Assembly (NCBI GenBank): GCA_002633085.1
Contig: NSIV01000005.1
Coordinates: 62,001 to 126,000, forward strand
Length of the DNA: 64,000 nucleotides
Origin: Curvibacter sp. PD_MW3
GTDB lineage: Bacteria; Pseudomonadota; Gammaproteobacteria; Burkholderiales; Burkholderiaceae_C
Direction of reading: 5' to 3'
This document shows, piece by piece, positions 9,678 through 19,341 of this stretch. A model generated the notes under the pieces. That model ran no database searches and was not told the DNA's origin. It was given only the letters and a program-made list of their open reading frames with translations. The position numbers and the translations under genes are program-made. Within the stretch, counting starts at the first letter, position 1. Each line of letters opens with the position of its first letter.

Positions 9678-10385
9678 ATGATCCCGATCAAGACAGACTC
9701 CGCCTGGCGCGGCACTTCGGATTGTCGCAATTGCGGCATCCGTGACATGGTGCTGTTCGCCGATCTCAACGAGCAGGATTTCGGCATGATTCACGCGCCG
9801 ATCGACGACCTGGAATTCCGCCAAGGGGCCACCCTTTATGCCGAAGGCAATCGTGCCGCCGGCATCTTCACCTTGCGCACCGGCATGATCAAGCTGGTGC
9901 GCGTGACGGCTGATGGTCGCCAGCGCATTGTGCGTGTGCTGCGTCCCGGTGATGTGGCCGGTCTGGAGGCGCTGGGCGGCTCTCAATACGACTGCGAAGC
10001 CGTGGCGCTGACCGACGTCTCGGTGTGCCGCATTCCGTTGGAAGTGATCCATACCCTGGGGGCCAGCAGCCCGCGCCTGCACTTGCGCCTGATGCAGAAG
10101 TGGCAGCAGGCGTTGAAGGATGCGGACGACTGGTTGGCGGATCTCAATTTCGGCACCGCACGCCAGCGGGTGTCGAACTTTATTCTGAAGATGCGCAGCC
10201 CGGCCGATGGGCGCACCGTCACGCTGTTTGCGCGCGACGACATGGGGGCCATGCTCGACCTCCAGCTTGAGACCGTGAGCCGCGAAGTCAGCCGTCTTGT
10301 GCGTGAGGAAGTGATCGAACCCTTGGACAAGCTCGGCCGCATATACCGCTTGCGAGAGCCCGAGCGCTTGCAAGAAGCGGCCTGA
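9678..10385 (+). CDS. Crp/Fnr family transcriptional regulator, FNR-like
   Basis: cNMP-binding-like domain, C-terminal HTH with LETVSREVSRL; CRNC at N-terminus. Confidence 0.9.
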   Translation: MIPIKTDSAWRGTSDCRNCGIRDMVLFADLNEQDFGMIHAPIDDLEFRQGATLYAEGNRAAGIFTLRTGMIKLVRVTADGRQRIVRVLRPGDVAGLEALGGSQYDCEAVALTDVSVCRIPLEVIHTLGASSPRLHLRLMQKWQQALKDADDWLADLNFGTARQRVSNFILKMRSPADGRTVTLFARDDMGAMLDLQLETVSREVSRLVREEVIEPLDKLGRIYRLREPERLQEAA

Positions 10386-10448
10386 GCTGTTTGCCATCTG
10401 CGGTCATGGGTGGCGGGCCTTGCTGCGAATGATTGCGTCGCCTGAAAC

Positions 10449-11828
10449 TTACGGGTGGATACCGAGTTTGTCGCGCCAGCCGGGGTAGAGCTTGTCGGCG
10501 TCATCCGGGAAGGATTCGAAAGCACGCGCGAATTCCTGGTGTTCGCGGGCGTAGGTAATCGGGTCGGCGCCACTCTTCCAGCATTCATAGGCCTGGCGTA
10601 GTGACCGGGCGCCGGCTGCGGGGGAGTCCACATGGCCATAGGCGCCGCCACCAGCGGTGTTGATCACGTTGCCGTGGCCCAGGTTTTCAAAGAAGCCCGG
10701 CAGGCGCAGTGCGTTCATGCCGCCCGAGATGATGGGTGTGGTCGGCTTCATGCCGTACCACTCCTGGTGGTAGGCCGGGCCAGTGTAGCTGTTGCGCTCG
10801 ATGATGTAGGCGATGGCACGGTCATCCTTCTCGCCTTCCATCTTGCCGTAGCCCATGGTGCCGACGTGGATGCCCGAGGCCCCCTGCAGCCGGCTCATCT
10901 TGGCCAGCACATAAGCGGTATAGCCGCGTTTGGACTGAGGCGAGGTGACGGCGCCGTGGCCGGCGCGGTGGTAGTGCAGGTACTGGTTGGCAAAGCAGCG
11001 GCGCGCGGTGGTGACCATGCCGGGGCCGCCAACGTAGCCGTCGACCAGGAAGGCAATCTTGTCGGCGTCGGGTCCGAAGGTCTCCAGGATGTACTCGCCG
11101 CGCGCGATCATCTCGTAATGGTCGTCGGCGGTGATGTTGGCGGAGAAGAGCTTGGCCTCACCGGTTTCATCCATGGCACGCTTCATGGCGTCGTACAGCA
11201 GGGGCATGACCTTCTTCATCGGCGCGAAGACCTGGTTGCCTTGCGGTTCGTCGTTCTTGATGAAGTCGCCACCGAGCCAGAATTCATACGCCGCCTGGGC
11301 AAATGGCTCGGGACGCAGGCCGAGCTTGGGTTTGATGATGGTGCCGGCAATGTAGCCGCCGTCCTTCACCGGGCGACCCAGCAGGCGCCACAGGTCGCTG
11401 ATGTCCTTAGCGGGACCGTCGAACAGCTCGATGGCACGCCGCGGGACGTAGAAGTCGTACATCTTGGCGTATTCAATGTCGCCCATGCCCTGGTTGTTGC
11501 CGATGGCCAGCGTCAGGAAGGACACGATCATCATGCGACCGTCAGTGATGTTGCGGTCGAACAGGTCGAGCGGGTAGGCAATGCGCATTTCCTCGCGCGC
11601 TTCATCAATCAGGTAGACCAGCGCATCAACCCCACGTGTGAAATCGTCGGTGGTGCTGACTTCGACGTTGGTGCCGGTCGACGACTCGGCCGCGAAGTGG
11701 GCTGCAGCCTCCAGATAGCCGTGGCCCGATTTGGGCTTCATCTTGTAGGCCGCAAGAATGTGCTGGCCACCCTGGATGAGTTCGGCTTCCTTGAGGCTGA
11801 GGTCAGCGTAGCGCTTGGACTGGTCCAT
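10449..11828 (-). CDS. cbbM: ribulose-bisphosphate carboxylase, form II
   Basis: [70 protein letters not shown] active site. Confidence 0.98.
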   Translation of the reverse strand: MDQSKRYADLSLKEAELIQGGQHILAAYKMKPKSGHGYLEAAAHFAAESSTGTNVEVSTTDDFTRGVDALVYLIDEAREEMRIAYPLDLFDRNITDGRMMIVSFLTLAIGNNQGMGDIEYAKMYDFYVPRRAIELFDGPAKDISDLWRLLGRPVKDGGYIAGTIIKPKLGLRPEPFAQAAYEFWLGGDFIKNDEPQGNQVFAPMKKVMPLLYDAMKRAMDETGEAKLFSANITADDHYEMIARGEYILETFGPDADKIAFLVDGYVGGPGMVTTARRCFANQYLHYHRAGHGAVTSPQSKRGYTAYVLAKMSRLQGASGIHVGTMGYGKMEGEKDDRAIAYIIERNSYTGPAYHQEWYGMKPTTPIISGGMNALRLPGFFENLGHGNVINTAGGGAYGHVDSPAAGARSLRQAYECWKSGADPITYAREHQEFARAFESFPDDADKLYPGWRDKLGIHP

Positions 11829-11920
11829 CTCGGGTTCTCCTGTGCAGGTGTGTTACCCAGCCAGCTGGCGCCATGGTGGTCAGCTCATCGGGTCATGGAG
11901 CTGACTATAGAAAGATGGAG

Positions 11921-11972
11921 GCATAAGTAATATTCATTTTTAGGGCTGTCAAAAATCAGAATCTACTTATGC
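11921..11972. promoter_or_regulatory. interrupted 9-bp inverted repeat in the cbbR-cbbM intergenic region, candidate CbbR operator
   Basis: gcataagta (11921-11929) and tacttatgc (11964-11972), perfect complement, 34-nt spacer. Confidence 0.4.
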
Positions 11973-11979
11973 ATTAGGC

Positions 11980-12891
11980 TCAAGCCCAGGAGTCGATCAA
12001 AGGGCCGCCTTGCTCGATCAGGAATTCCTTGAAGGATTTGGCTGCCGGCGAGAGCTTTTTCTGCGTCAGATGGGTGACATACCACTTGCCCATGATGGGC
12101 ATGCCGCCGATGTCCACCAGCGCAATATGGCCGCCGGCCAGTTCGTGGCGCACGGTACGCAGCGACAGAAAGCTCAGGCCCATGCCGGCCATCACCGCCT
12201 GCTTGATGGTTTCGTTGCTGGGCATCTCCATCACTACCTTGAGCGGCAGGTCATGCTGAGCAAAAAGCCGCTCCATGGCGGCGCGCGTGCCCGAACCCTG
12301 CTCACGCACCACGAACTCATAGTCCTTGATGGTGTCAATGGAGAGCCGCTTGCGGCGTGCCAGCGGATGGTCGGGGGCGCAGACGATGCCGAGTGGGTTG
12401 GTGGCAAAGGGCGTGGCCTCGCAATCCAGGGTGTTGGGCGCGCGGCCCATGATGACCAGATCGATCTCACTGCGTGACAGCATGCCCAGGATGTTTTCCC
12501 GGTTGTCGATGCGCAGCTTGACGTCGATGCCCGGCAGCAACTGGGCGAAGCGCACCAGCAGCATGGGCACGAAATACTTGGCCGTGCTGACCACGGCCAG
12601 GTCAATCCGGCCTTTCTTCATGCCGACGTGCTCAGCCATGCTGGCTTCCAGATCCTTGAGCCGCGAGACCGCGGCAATGGCGTGCGACAGGAATTCGTGG
12701 CCGGCGTGGGTGAGCTGGATGTTGCGGCCAACCGGTTCGATCAGCGACAGGCCGAAGGCCTCCTCCAATTGACGAATCTGCATCGAGACCGCCGGCTGCG
12801 TGACGAACAGGCGTTCGGCGGCCTTGGAGACCGATTTTTCGCGTGCAACCTCGATAAAGGTCTGCAATTGCTTGAGGGTGTAATTGCGCAT
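11980..12891 (-). CDS. cbbR: LysR-family regulator of RuBisCO/Calvin genes
   Basis: LysR HTH (FIEVAREKSVSKAAERLFVTQPAVSMQIRQLEEAFG) and position between cbbM and cbbY/fbp/prk. Confidence 0.9.
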   Translation of the reverse strand: MRNYTLKQLQTFIEVAREKSVSKAAERLFVTQPAVSMQIRQLEEAFGLSLIEPVGRNIQLTHAGHEFLSHAIAAVSRLKDLEASMAEHVGMKKGRIDLAVVSTAKYFVPMLLVRFAQLLPGIDVKLRIDNRENILGMLSRSEIDLVIMGRAPNTLDCEATPFATNPLGIVCAPDHPLARRKRLSIDTIKDYEFVVREQGSGTRAAMERLFAQHDLPLKVVMEMPSNETIKQAVMAGMGLSFLSLRTVRHELAGGHIALVDIGGMPIMGKWYVTHLTQKKLSPAAKSFKEFLIEQGGPLIDSWA

Positions 12892-13036
12892 GAGGTTGCT
12901 CGAATCAGATAAGGCTGATGATTAATTTAACAAATGTGATTTGAGATTATGTATCAAGGGCGATACATTGAACTGGCCATCGTGCATCTGCATGAATGGC
13001 GATGCTCTCGATTCATTCCCTTGCGAGGAGGTGGCT

Positions 13037-13777
13037 ATGTTGCGCGCCCTGATTTTTGATGTGGATGGCACCCTTGCCGATACGGAAAGCGCCCACCGTG
13101 CGGCGTTCAACCATGCCTTCATGGAGTTGGGGTTGGACTGGCATTGGGACGAGGCGCTCTACACCGAGCTGCTGGAAATCTCTGGCGGCAAGGAGCGCAT
13201 CCGGCACTACTGGAAGCAGGTCAATCCGGACATCCGGGCGCTCAATGGCGATGCGATGCAAGAGACGATTGCCCGCATCCATGAACTCAAGACCGCCCAT
13301 TACGAGGCGGCCATTGCCAGCGGGGAGGTGGCCTTGCGCCCCGGCGTGCTGGCGCTGATCGACGAAGCCCTGGCCCAGGGCCTGCAACTGGCGATTGCCA
13401 CCACGACTTCACCGGTCAATATTTCGGCCCTGTTGCGCCAGGCCATGGGGCCGGCTTGGCGCCATAACTTCTCGGCCATTGGTGACGCGTCAAGTGCGCC
13501 CATCAAGAAGCCGCACCCGCAGGTTTATCTGCAGATGTTGGACGCGCTGAAGCTCGACCCCAGCGATTGCCTGGCCTTCGAGGATTCGGGCAACGGCTTG
13601 AAGGCGGCCACACTGGCCGGTCTGGCCACCGTCATCACGCCCACCCAGTACACCCGGCACCATGATTTCAGCCGGGCGCTGCATGTGCTGCCGGACCTGG
13701 GCGAGACCCGATTAGCCGATCTGGCCTTGTGGCATACCGCCCATTGGGCTGGCGAGCGACTGCTGAGCGTGGAGTAA
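13037..13777 (+). CDS. cbbY: HAD hydrolase, CbbY-like
   Basis: [13 protein letters not shown] motif; gene context. Confidence 0.9.
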   Translation: MLRALIFDVDGTLADTESAHRAAFNHAFMELGLDWHWDEALYTELLEISGGKERIRHYWKQVNPDIRALNGDAMQETIARIHELKTAHYEAAIASGEVALRPGVLALIDEALAQGLQLAIATTTSPVNISALLRQAMGPAWRHNFSAIGDASSAPIKKPHPQVYLQMLDALKLDPSDCLAFEDSGNGLKAATLAGLATVITPTQYTRHHDFSRALHVLPDLGETRLADLALWHTAHWAGERLLSVE

Positions 13778-13784
13778 GCAGAGA

Positions 13785-14879
13785 ATGCCCCTGTCCAAAC
13801 GCGCAACCCTGACGCAATTCCTGATCGAGGAGCGCCGCCGATTTCCCGACGCCCGCGGCGATTTCAATGCCTTGATCCTTGATGTGGCGATGGCCTGCAA
13901 GACGATTGCGCGTGCCGTGTCGTTTGGTGCGTTGGGCGGCATGCTGGGCGAGCACGACAAAGCGTTTGGCAATGCGGTGAATGTGCAGGGCGAAGTGCAG
14001 AACAAACTCGATCTGCACAGCAACGAGGTGTTCATTCGCCTGAACGAGCTCGGTGGCTACTTGGCGGGCATGGCGTCTGAGGCGTTGACGCTGCCGTACC
14101 AGATCCCGGCACAAAGCCCGCGTGGCAAGTACCTGCTGGTGTTCGATCCGCTCGATGGCTCCGGCAACATCGATGTCAATGTGTCGGTCGGCAGCATTTT
14201 CTCGATCCTGCGGGCGCCGCAGGCGGTGGTGGCTTCAGGGCGCGATGTGACCGAGGCCGACTTCCTGCAGCCGGGTACCCAGCAGGTGGCGGCCGGTTAT
14301 GCGCTCTATGGCCCGACCACCATGCTGGTGCTGACCGTGGGCAATGGCGTCAACGGGTTCACGCTCGACCCGAACCTGGGCGAGTTCATGCTGACCCATC
14401 CCAAAATGCAGATCCCGGCCGACACGCAGGAATTTGCCATCAACGCTTCCAACAGCCGCTTCTGGGAGCCGCCGATCAAGCGCTATGTGGACGAATGCCT
14501 GGCCGGCCGGACCGGCCCCCGGGGCAAGGACTTCAACATGCGCTGGATTGCTTCCATGGTCGCCGAGGCGCATCGCATCCTGATGCGGGGTGGCGTTTTC
14601 ATGTACCCGCGCGACACCAAGGACCCGGCCAAACCCGGGCGCCTGCGCCTGCTGTACGAGGCCAATCCGGTCGGCTTCATCATGGAGCAGGCCGGCGGCC
14701 GCGCCAGTACCGGGCGCCAGGCGATGCTGGCGGTGCAGCCAACATCGTTGCATCAGCGCATCGGCCTGGTGTTTGGCTCCAGAAGCGAGGTCGAGCGCAT
14801 CGAGCGTTATCACACCGAGCCGGTCAAGATGGAGTTTGACAATCCACTGTTTGCTGAGCGTGGCTTGTTTAGACTATGA
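13785..14879 (+). CDS. fbp: class I fructose-1,6-bisphosphatase
   Basis: [25 protein letters not shown]; Calvin cluster context. Confidence 0.96.
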   Translation: MPLSKRATLTQFLIEERRRFPDARGDFNALILDVAMACKTIARAVSFGALGGMLGEHDKAFGNAVNVQGEVQNKLDLHSNEVFIRLNELGGYLAGMASEALTLPYQIPAQSPRGKYLLVFDPLDGSGNIDVNVSVGSIFSILRAPQAVVASGRDVTEADFLQPGTQQVAAGYALYGPTTMLVLTVGNGVNGFTLDPNLGEFMLTHPKMQIPADTQEFAINASNSRFWEPPIKRYVDECLAGRTGPRGKDFNMRWIASMVAEAHRILMRGGVFMYPRDTKDPAKPGRLRLLYEANPVGFIMEQAGGRASTGRQAMLAVQPTSLHQRIGLVFGSRSEVERIERYHTEPVKMEFDNPLFAERGLFRL

Positions 14880-14971
14880 AGCACCCCCTGAGCGTCCTGC
14901 GACGCGGGGCTGGCGTACCAGCGTTGCGCTGCATACAGCGATCAAAGAATTTTTAGCTCCAGGAGACCTTC

Positions 14972-15856
14972 GTGTCTGAACGCCATCCCATCATTGCCAT
15001 CACCGGCTCGTCCGGTGCCGGCACGTCCACGGTAACGCGTACCTTCGCCAATATCTTCCGCCGCGAAGGCGTCAAGGCCGCCATCGTCGAAGGCGACAGC
15101 TTCCACCGCTACAACCGCCAGGAAATGAAGCGCAAGGCGGCTGAGGCCGAGCAGGCCGGCAACAAACACTTCAGCCATTTCGGTGCGGACAACAACCTGT
15201 TCGGCGAATTGGAAACCCTGTTTCGTAGCTATGCGCAGGCGGGCCAGGGTCGCGCGCGCAAGTACCTGCACAACGACGAGGAGGCCGCGCCTTACCAGCA
15301 GGCTCCCGGTACCTTCACCGCCTGGGAGGACCTGCCGCTTGACACCGACATGCTGTTTTATGAAGGCCTGCATGGTGCCCTGGTCACGCCCGAATACAAC
15401 ATCGCGCAACATCCGGATTTGCTGGTGGGCGTGGTGCCGGTGATCAACCTGGAGTGGATCCAGAAACTCTGGCGTGACCAGAACCAGCGCGGCTACAGCA
15501 CCGAGGCGGTGACCGATACCATCCTGCGTCGTATGCCCGACTACGTGAACTACATCGTGCCGCAGTTTGCCCACACCCATGTGAACTTCCAGCGCGTGCC
15601 GATGGTCGACACCTCCAACCCCTTCATCGCGCGTGATATCCCATCGGCCGATGAGAGCATGGTGGTGATCCGCTTTGCAAGCCCGAAAGGCATCGACTTC
15701 CAGTACCTGCTCAACATGATCCACGACAGCTTCATGTCGCGTGCCAACACCATCGTCGTGCCGGGCGGCAAGATGGAGCTGGCCATGCAGCTGATTTTCA
15801 CGCCCTTCGTCTGGCGCATGATGGAGCGGCGCAAGCGCGCCTTGGGCGCGGGGTGA
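14972..15856 (+). CDS. cbbP: phosphoribulokinase
   Basis: PIIAITGSSGAGTSTVTRTF, VEGDSFHRYNRQEMK; GTG start. Confidence 0.96.
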   Translation: MSERHPIIAITGSSGAGTSTVTRTFANIFRREGVKAAIVEGDSFHRYNRQEMKRKAAEAEQAGNKHFSHFGADNNLFGELETLFRSYAQAGQGRARKYLHNDEEAAPYQQAPGTFTAWEDLPLDTDMLFYEGLHGALVTPEYNIAQHPDLLVGVVPVINLEWIQKLWRDQNQRGYSTEAVTDTILRRMPDYVNYIVPQFAHTHVNFQRVPMVDTSNPFIARDIPSADESMVVIRFASPKGIDFQYLLNMIHDSFMSRANTIVVPGGKMELAMQLIFTPFVWRMMERRKRALGAG

Positions 15857-15970
15857 GGCGGTTTTTTTCAGCGCCGTCGGTGCGCTGCATTGACTCCGTG
15901 TTTCGCAGGCTGATCGCCAAGGCCGTGTAACCTTGGCGATCTGGTTCTGTTGTCTTTTTTTATTGAACTC

Positions 15971-16654
15971 ATGAGTACGTCCCCCTCTCGGGCTTTCGAT
16001 CTGGTCATGTTTGACCTCGATGGCACGTTGATCGAAACCGCTGCTGAAATTGGTGATGCGGTCAACGACACACTGAAGCATTTCGGTCTTTCCGAGGTCG
16101 AGCAGGACAGCGTCAACCGCTGGATTGGCCTTGGGACCCGTGAATTGCTGGTCCAGGCGCTGGCCTTTGTGCAGCAGATAACGGTCGAGGCCATTCGCGC
16201 CAGCGACACGCTGCCCCAGGTGGCGACCGAGTTTGGCCGTCATTACGAACGCCGTTGCGGTACGCGCAGCCAGCTTTACCCGCATGTGCGCGACGTACTG
16301 CAGCAGCTGCGGCAGCAAGGCGTGCGGTTGGCTGTGGTGACCAACAAGGAAGCGCGCTACACCCAGCTCGTCTTGGCTGCGCACGCGCTGCAGCCTTTGT
16401 TCGATCGGGTCGTCTGTGGTGACAGCCTGCCGACCAAGAAACCCGACCCCGCCGGCATTCGCAGTTGCCTGGCGCAGTTTCAGGTGGCGGCCGAGCGCGC
16501 CTTGTTTGTGGGGGATTCGTCGATCGATGTGGCTGCTGCGCGTAATGCGGGCGTGCCGGTCTGGCTCTTGCCCTACGGCTACAACATGGGGCAGCCGATC
16601 GAAGCCTGTGGTCCGGATCGTGTCATTGCTGATTTTTCATTGCTATTAAAATAA
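15971..16654 (+). CDS. cbbZ: phosphoglycolate phosphatase
   Basis: LVMFDLDGTLIETAAEIGDAVND; FVGDSSIDVAAARNAGV. Confidence 0.9.
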   Translation: MSTSPSRAFDLVMFDLDGTLIETAAEIGDAVNDTLKHFGLSEVEQDSVNRWIGLGTRELLVQALAFVQQITVEAIRASDTLPQVATEFGRHYERRCGTRSQLYPHVRDVLQQLRQQGVRLAVVTNKEARYTQLVLAAHALQPLFDRVVCGDSLPTKKPDPAGIRSCLAQFQVAAERALFVGDSSIDVAAARNAGVPVWLLPYGYNMGQPIEACGPDRVIADFSLLLK

Positions 16655-16658
16655 TAGC
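16642..16658. repeat. AT-rich mini-palindrome GCTATTA-AAA-TAATAGC overlapping the cbbZ stop codon
   Basis: Perfect 7-bp arms, 3-nt loop; contains the TAA stop. Confidence 0.7.
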
Positions 16659-16727
16659 TGATTCCGCAATGAATACGGGGTCAAGTCCCGATTTGATTTG
16701 AGGTTGGGCCGCAGCTGAGACCGCGGT

Positions 16728-17063
16728 TTAGCCGAATTTTTCAAGCAACTTGGTCGAACGCTCGACTTCGACAATCGCTTCGGCATCGTTCTCGGCATCG
16801 GAGATCGCCTCGATGACGGAGCAGGCCATCATGCGGTAGAAGGCCTTGTCCATCGCCTTGCGCGCAGCCGACATCTGCAGGGCCACGTCCTCGCAGGGGC
16901 GGCCGGCCTGGATCATCTCGACCAAGCCGCGTACCTGGCCTTCAATGCGACGCAGCCGGTTGACCACATCTTTCTGGTGGTCGGCGCGGTAAAGTGAAGC
17001 CGGTGTTTGCGAGACACCGCTGTTGTCTGTGCTCTTGCTTGCCATGGGGATAGACGACTTCAT
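16728..17063 (-). CDS. CsoR/FrmR/CstR-family (DUF156) regulator
   Basis: DHQKDVVNRLRRIEGQVRGLVEMIQAGRPCEDVALQMSAARKAM; start placed at MKSSIPM. Confidence 0.85.
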   Translation of the reverse strand: MKSSIPMASKSTDNSGVSQTPASLYRADHQKDVVNRLRRIEGQVRGLVEMIQAGRPCEDVALQMSAARKAMDKAFYRMMACSVIEAISDAENDAEAIVEVERSTKLLEKFG

Positions 17064-17168
17064 GGGTTGATCTGGCTGAAGTGTGCCAGATTGTTCTCTG
17101 GCGGCCCAGCCTGCGCAGAGGGTTTTCATGTGTTGCGTTGATGTTCGGCATTGGCTAACCTCAAAAGC

Positions 17169-17483
17169 ATGCGAAAACTGGCTTTTTTCCTCATGGCGGT
17201 GGTGACTTCCGCGAGCGGCGAGACACCCGACGTGTTTCGTGACGCGGATTTGAAGCTGGGGGAAAAGCTCATTGCGGAAAACCAATGCGTCGCTTGCCAC
17301 CAGCAGAAGGTGGGCGGTGACGGCAGCGCCATCTACCGACCGGCTGGGCGTATCAATTCCGCAGGTTTCCTGCGCGGCATGGTGGAGCGATGCAATACCG
17401 AGCTCAACCTGAGCCTGTTCCCGGAGGAGGTCAACGCCATGGCCGCCGTGCTGAACCGGGATCACTATCATTTCACAAAGTAA
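17169..17483 (+). CDS. small exported c-type cytochrome
   Basis: Signal-like MRKLAFFLMAVVTSASG; CVACH haem motif. Confidence 0.75.
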   Translation: MRKLAFFLMAVVTSASGETPDVFRDADLKLGEKLIAENQCVACHQQKVGGDGSAIYRPAGRINSAGFLRGMVERCNTELNLSLFPEEVNAMAAVLNRDHYHFTK

Positions 17484-17547
17484 AACCAACCGATCAAAAA
17501 AGTCGGGATAGGTATAAACCCTTGGTTATGAGTTGCGTTTAGCCTTT

Positions 17548-17567
17548 ATATTCGTACATGTGAATAT
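17548..17567. promoter_or_regulatory. dyad ATATTC-N8-GAATAT, candidate SqrR/BigR/SoxR-type operator
   Basis: Read directly: atattc gtacatgt gaatat, immediately upstream of the ArsR-family gene. Confidence 0.6.
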
Positions 17568-17580
17568 TAAGATTTAGCGA

Positions 17581-17913
17581 ATGAAAGACGATATTCCCCA
17601 GGAAGCGTCGATGTCGGACTTTGACAGTGCGGCCGAGCTGTTTGGGGTGCTTTCGACGCCGATCCGGCTGCGCATCATCGGTGCGTTGTGCGATGGCGAG
17701 AAGAACGTCTCTCAATTGCTGCACGACATCGCGGTGTCTCAGCCCAATATGTCACAGCATCTGAACGTGCTGTACCGGGCAGGTGTTGTCGCCAAGCGAC
17801 GCCATGGAGTGCAGGTGTATTACCGCATTGGTGACGAGTCGGTGGTGCGGGTGTGCAAGGCGGTTTGTTCGCAGATGGGCCTTGAGCAGACAGTGGATCA
17901 CGAACGGTCGTGA
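17581..17913 (+). CDS. soxR: ArsR-family regulator, SoxR/BigR/SqrR-like
   Basis: ArsR wHTH (LFGVLSTPIRLRIIGALCDGEKNVSQLLHDIAVSQPNMSQHLNVLYRAGVV), Cys residues in alpha helices, first gene before soxC. Confidence 0.85.
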   Translation: MKDDIPQEASMSDFDSAAELFGVLSTPIRLRIIGALCDGEKNVSQLLHDIAVSQPNMSQHLNVLYRAGVVAKRRHGVQVYYRIGDESVVRVCKAVCSQMGLEQTVDHERS

Positions 17914-17976
17914 AACCGGGCGTGATCGGGTCAGACGAGATGAGCGATGGATAGCAACTCATTGAAGGAGTGTGTG

Positions 17977-19341
17977 ATGCAAGAAGATGTGAGCTCGGGC
18001 CGGATCCGCAAGGCGCCCGAGAATTTTTTGAACAAGGACGGAATCAAGACCGTCTTCGCGCAAGCCAAGAGCGGCCGCCGTGATTTCATTCGCAACGCCT
18101 TTGCCGCCGCAGCAGCCGGTGCTGCCGTGCCGGCCGCACTGGCACAGGGCAACCCGGTCCCGACCGAGGGCGGTGACCCCAACATCCTGAACCTGCCCGA
18201 GCACAGCAAGGGCCTGGGGCAGGGCGTGGCGGCGGACGGTGGTTACGGCAAGCCCTCCAAGTTCGAGGCCAATGTGCAGCGTCGCCAGAGCCCGGGTCTG
18301 ACCCAGACCACGCAGGCTTCGGTGTCGTTTGCGCCGCTGCAGTCGCTGTTCGGCATCATCACACCCAGCGGCCTGCACTTCGAGCGTCACCACCAAGGCT
18401 GGTGGGACATCGACCCCTCCAAGCATCGCCTGATGATCAACGGCATGGTCAAGTCCAACAAGGTCTTCACCATGGACGAGATCATGCGTCTGCCGTCCGT
18501 CTCGCGCATTCACTTCATCGAGTGCGGTGCCAACACGGCGGTGGAGTGGGGCAATGTGGCGGTGCCGACCGTGCAGTACACGCACGGCATGGTGTCGTGC
18601 AGCGAGTTCACCGGCGTGCCGCTGATCACCCTGCTGGAGCTGGCCGGTGCGGATCTGAAGAACGGCAAGTTCGTCTTGGCCGAAGGTGCCGACGGCTCGT
18701 CCATGACCCGCACCATTCCGATGGAGTTGATCAAGTCGGGCGAGGTATTCGTGGCCTACGGCCAGAACGGCGAGATGCTGCGCCCTGAGCAGGGTTACCC
18801 GTTGCGTCTGATCGTGCCGGGCGTGCAGGGTGTGAGCTGGGTCAAGTACCTGCGCCGCATCGAAGTGGGCGACATGCCTTACGCCGCCAAGGACGAGGCG
18901 GTCCATTACGTGGACCTGCAGCCCAGCGGCCTGCACCGCCAGTACACCAGCATCCAGGAGTGCAAGAGCGTGGTGACCACGCCCTCCGGCGGTCAGGTGC
19001 TGCTGGACAAGGGCTTTTACAACATCACCGGTCTGGCCTGGTCGGGCCGCGGCAAGGTCAAGCGTGTCGATGTGTCCGTCGATGGCGGGCGCAACTGGCG
19101 TACCGCGCGGCTGGAAGGCCCGGTGCAGAACAAGGCGCTGACGCGCTTCAACCTGGACTGGGTCTGGGATGGCAAGCCTGCCATCATCCAGAGCCGTGCC
19201 ATGGATGACACGGGCTATGTGCAGCCCACCTACAAGCAATTGCGTGCCGTGCGCGGCACGCGCTCGATCTATCACAACAATGCCATCCAGTCCTGGCTGG
19301 TGCAGGAAAGCGGTGAGGTGAAAAATGTTCAGGTTTCGTAA
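17977..19341 (+). CDS. soxC: sulfite/sulfane dehydrogenase molybdopterin subunit SoxC
   Basis: FIECGANTAVEWGNVAVPTVQYTHGMVSCSEFTGVPL; Tat-like RRDFIRNAFAAAAAGAAVPAALAQ; RBS aaggag before ATG at 17977. Confidence 0.95.
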   Translation: MQEDVSSGRIRKAPENFLNKDGIKTVFAQAKSGRRDFIRNAFAAAAAGAAVPAALAQGNPVPTEGGDPNILNLPEHSKGLGQGVAADGGYGKPSKFEANVQRRQSPGLTQTTQASVSFAPLQSLFGIITPSGLHFERHHQGWWDIDPSKHRLMINGMVKSNKVFTMDEIMRLPSVSRIHFIECGANTAVEWGNVAVPTVQYTHGMVSCSEFTGVPLITLLELAGADLKNGKFVLAEGADGSSMTRTIPMELIKSGEVFVAYGQNGEMLRPEQGYPLRLIVPGVQGVSWVKYLRRIEVGDMPYAAKDEAVHYVDLQPSGLHRQYTSIQECKSVVTTPSGGQVLLDKGFYNITGLAWSGRGKVKRVDVSVDGGRNWRTARLEGPVQNKALTRFNLDWVWDGKPAIIQSRAMDDTGYVQPTYKQLRAVRGTRSIYHNNAIQSWLVQESGEVKNVQVS

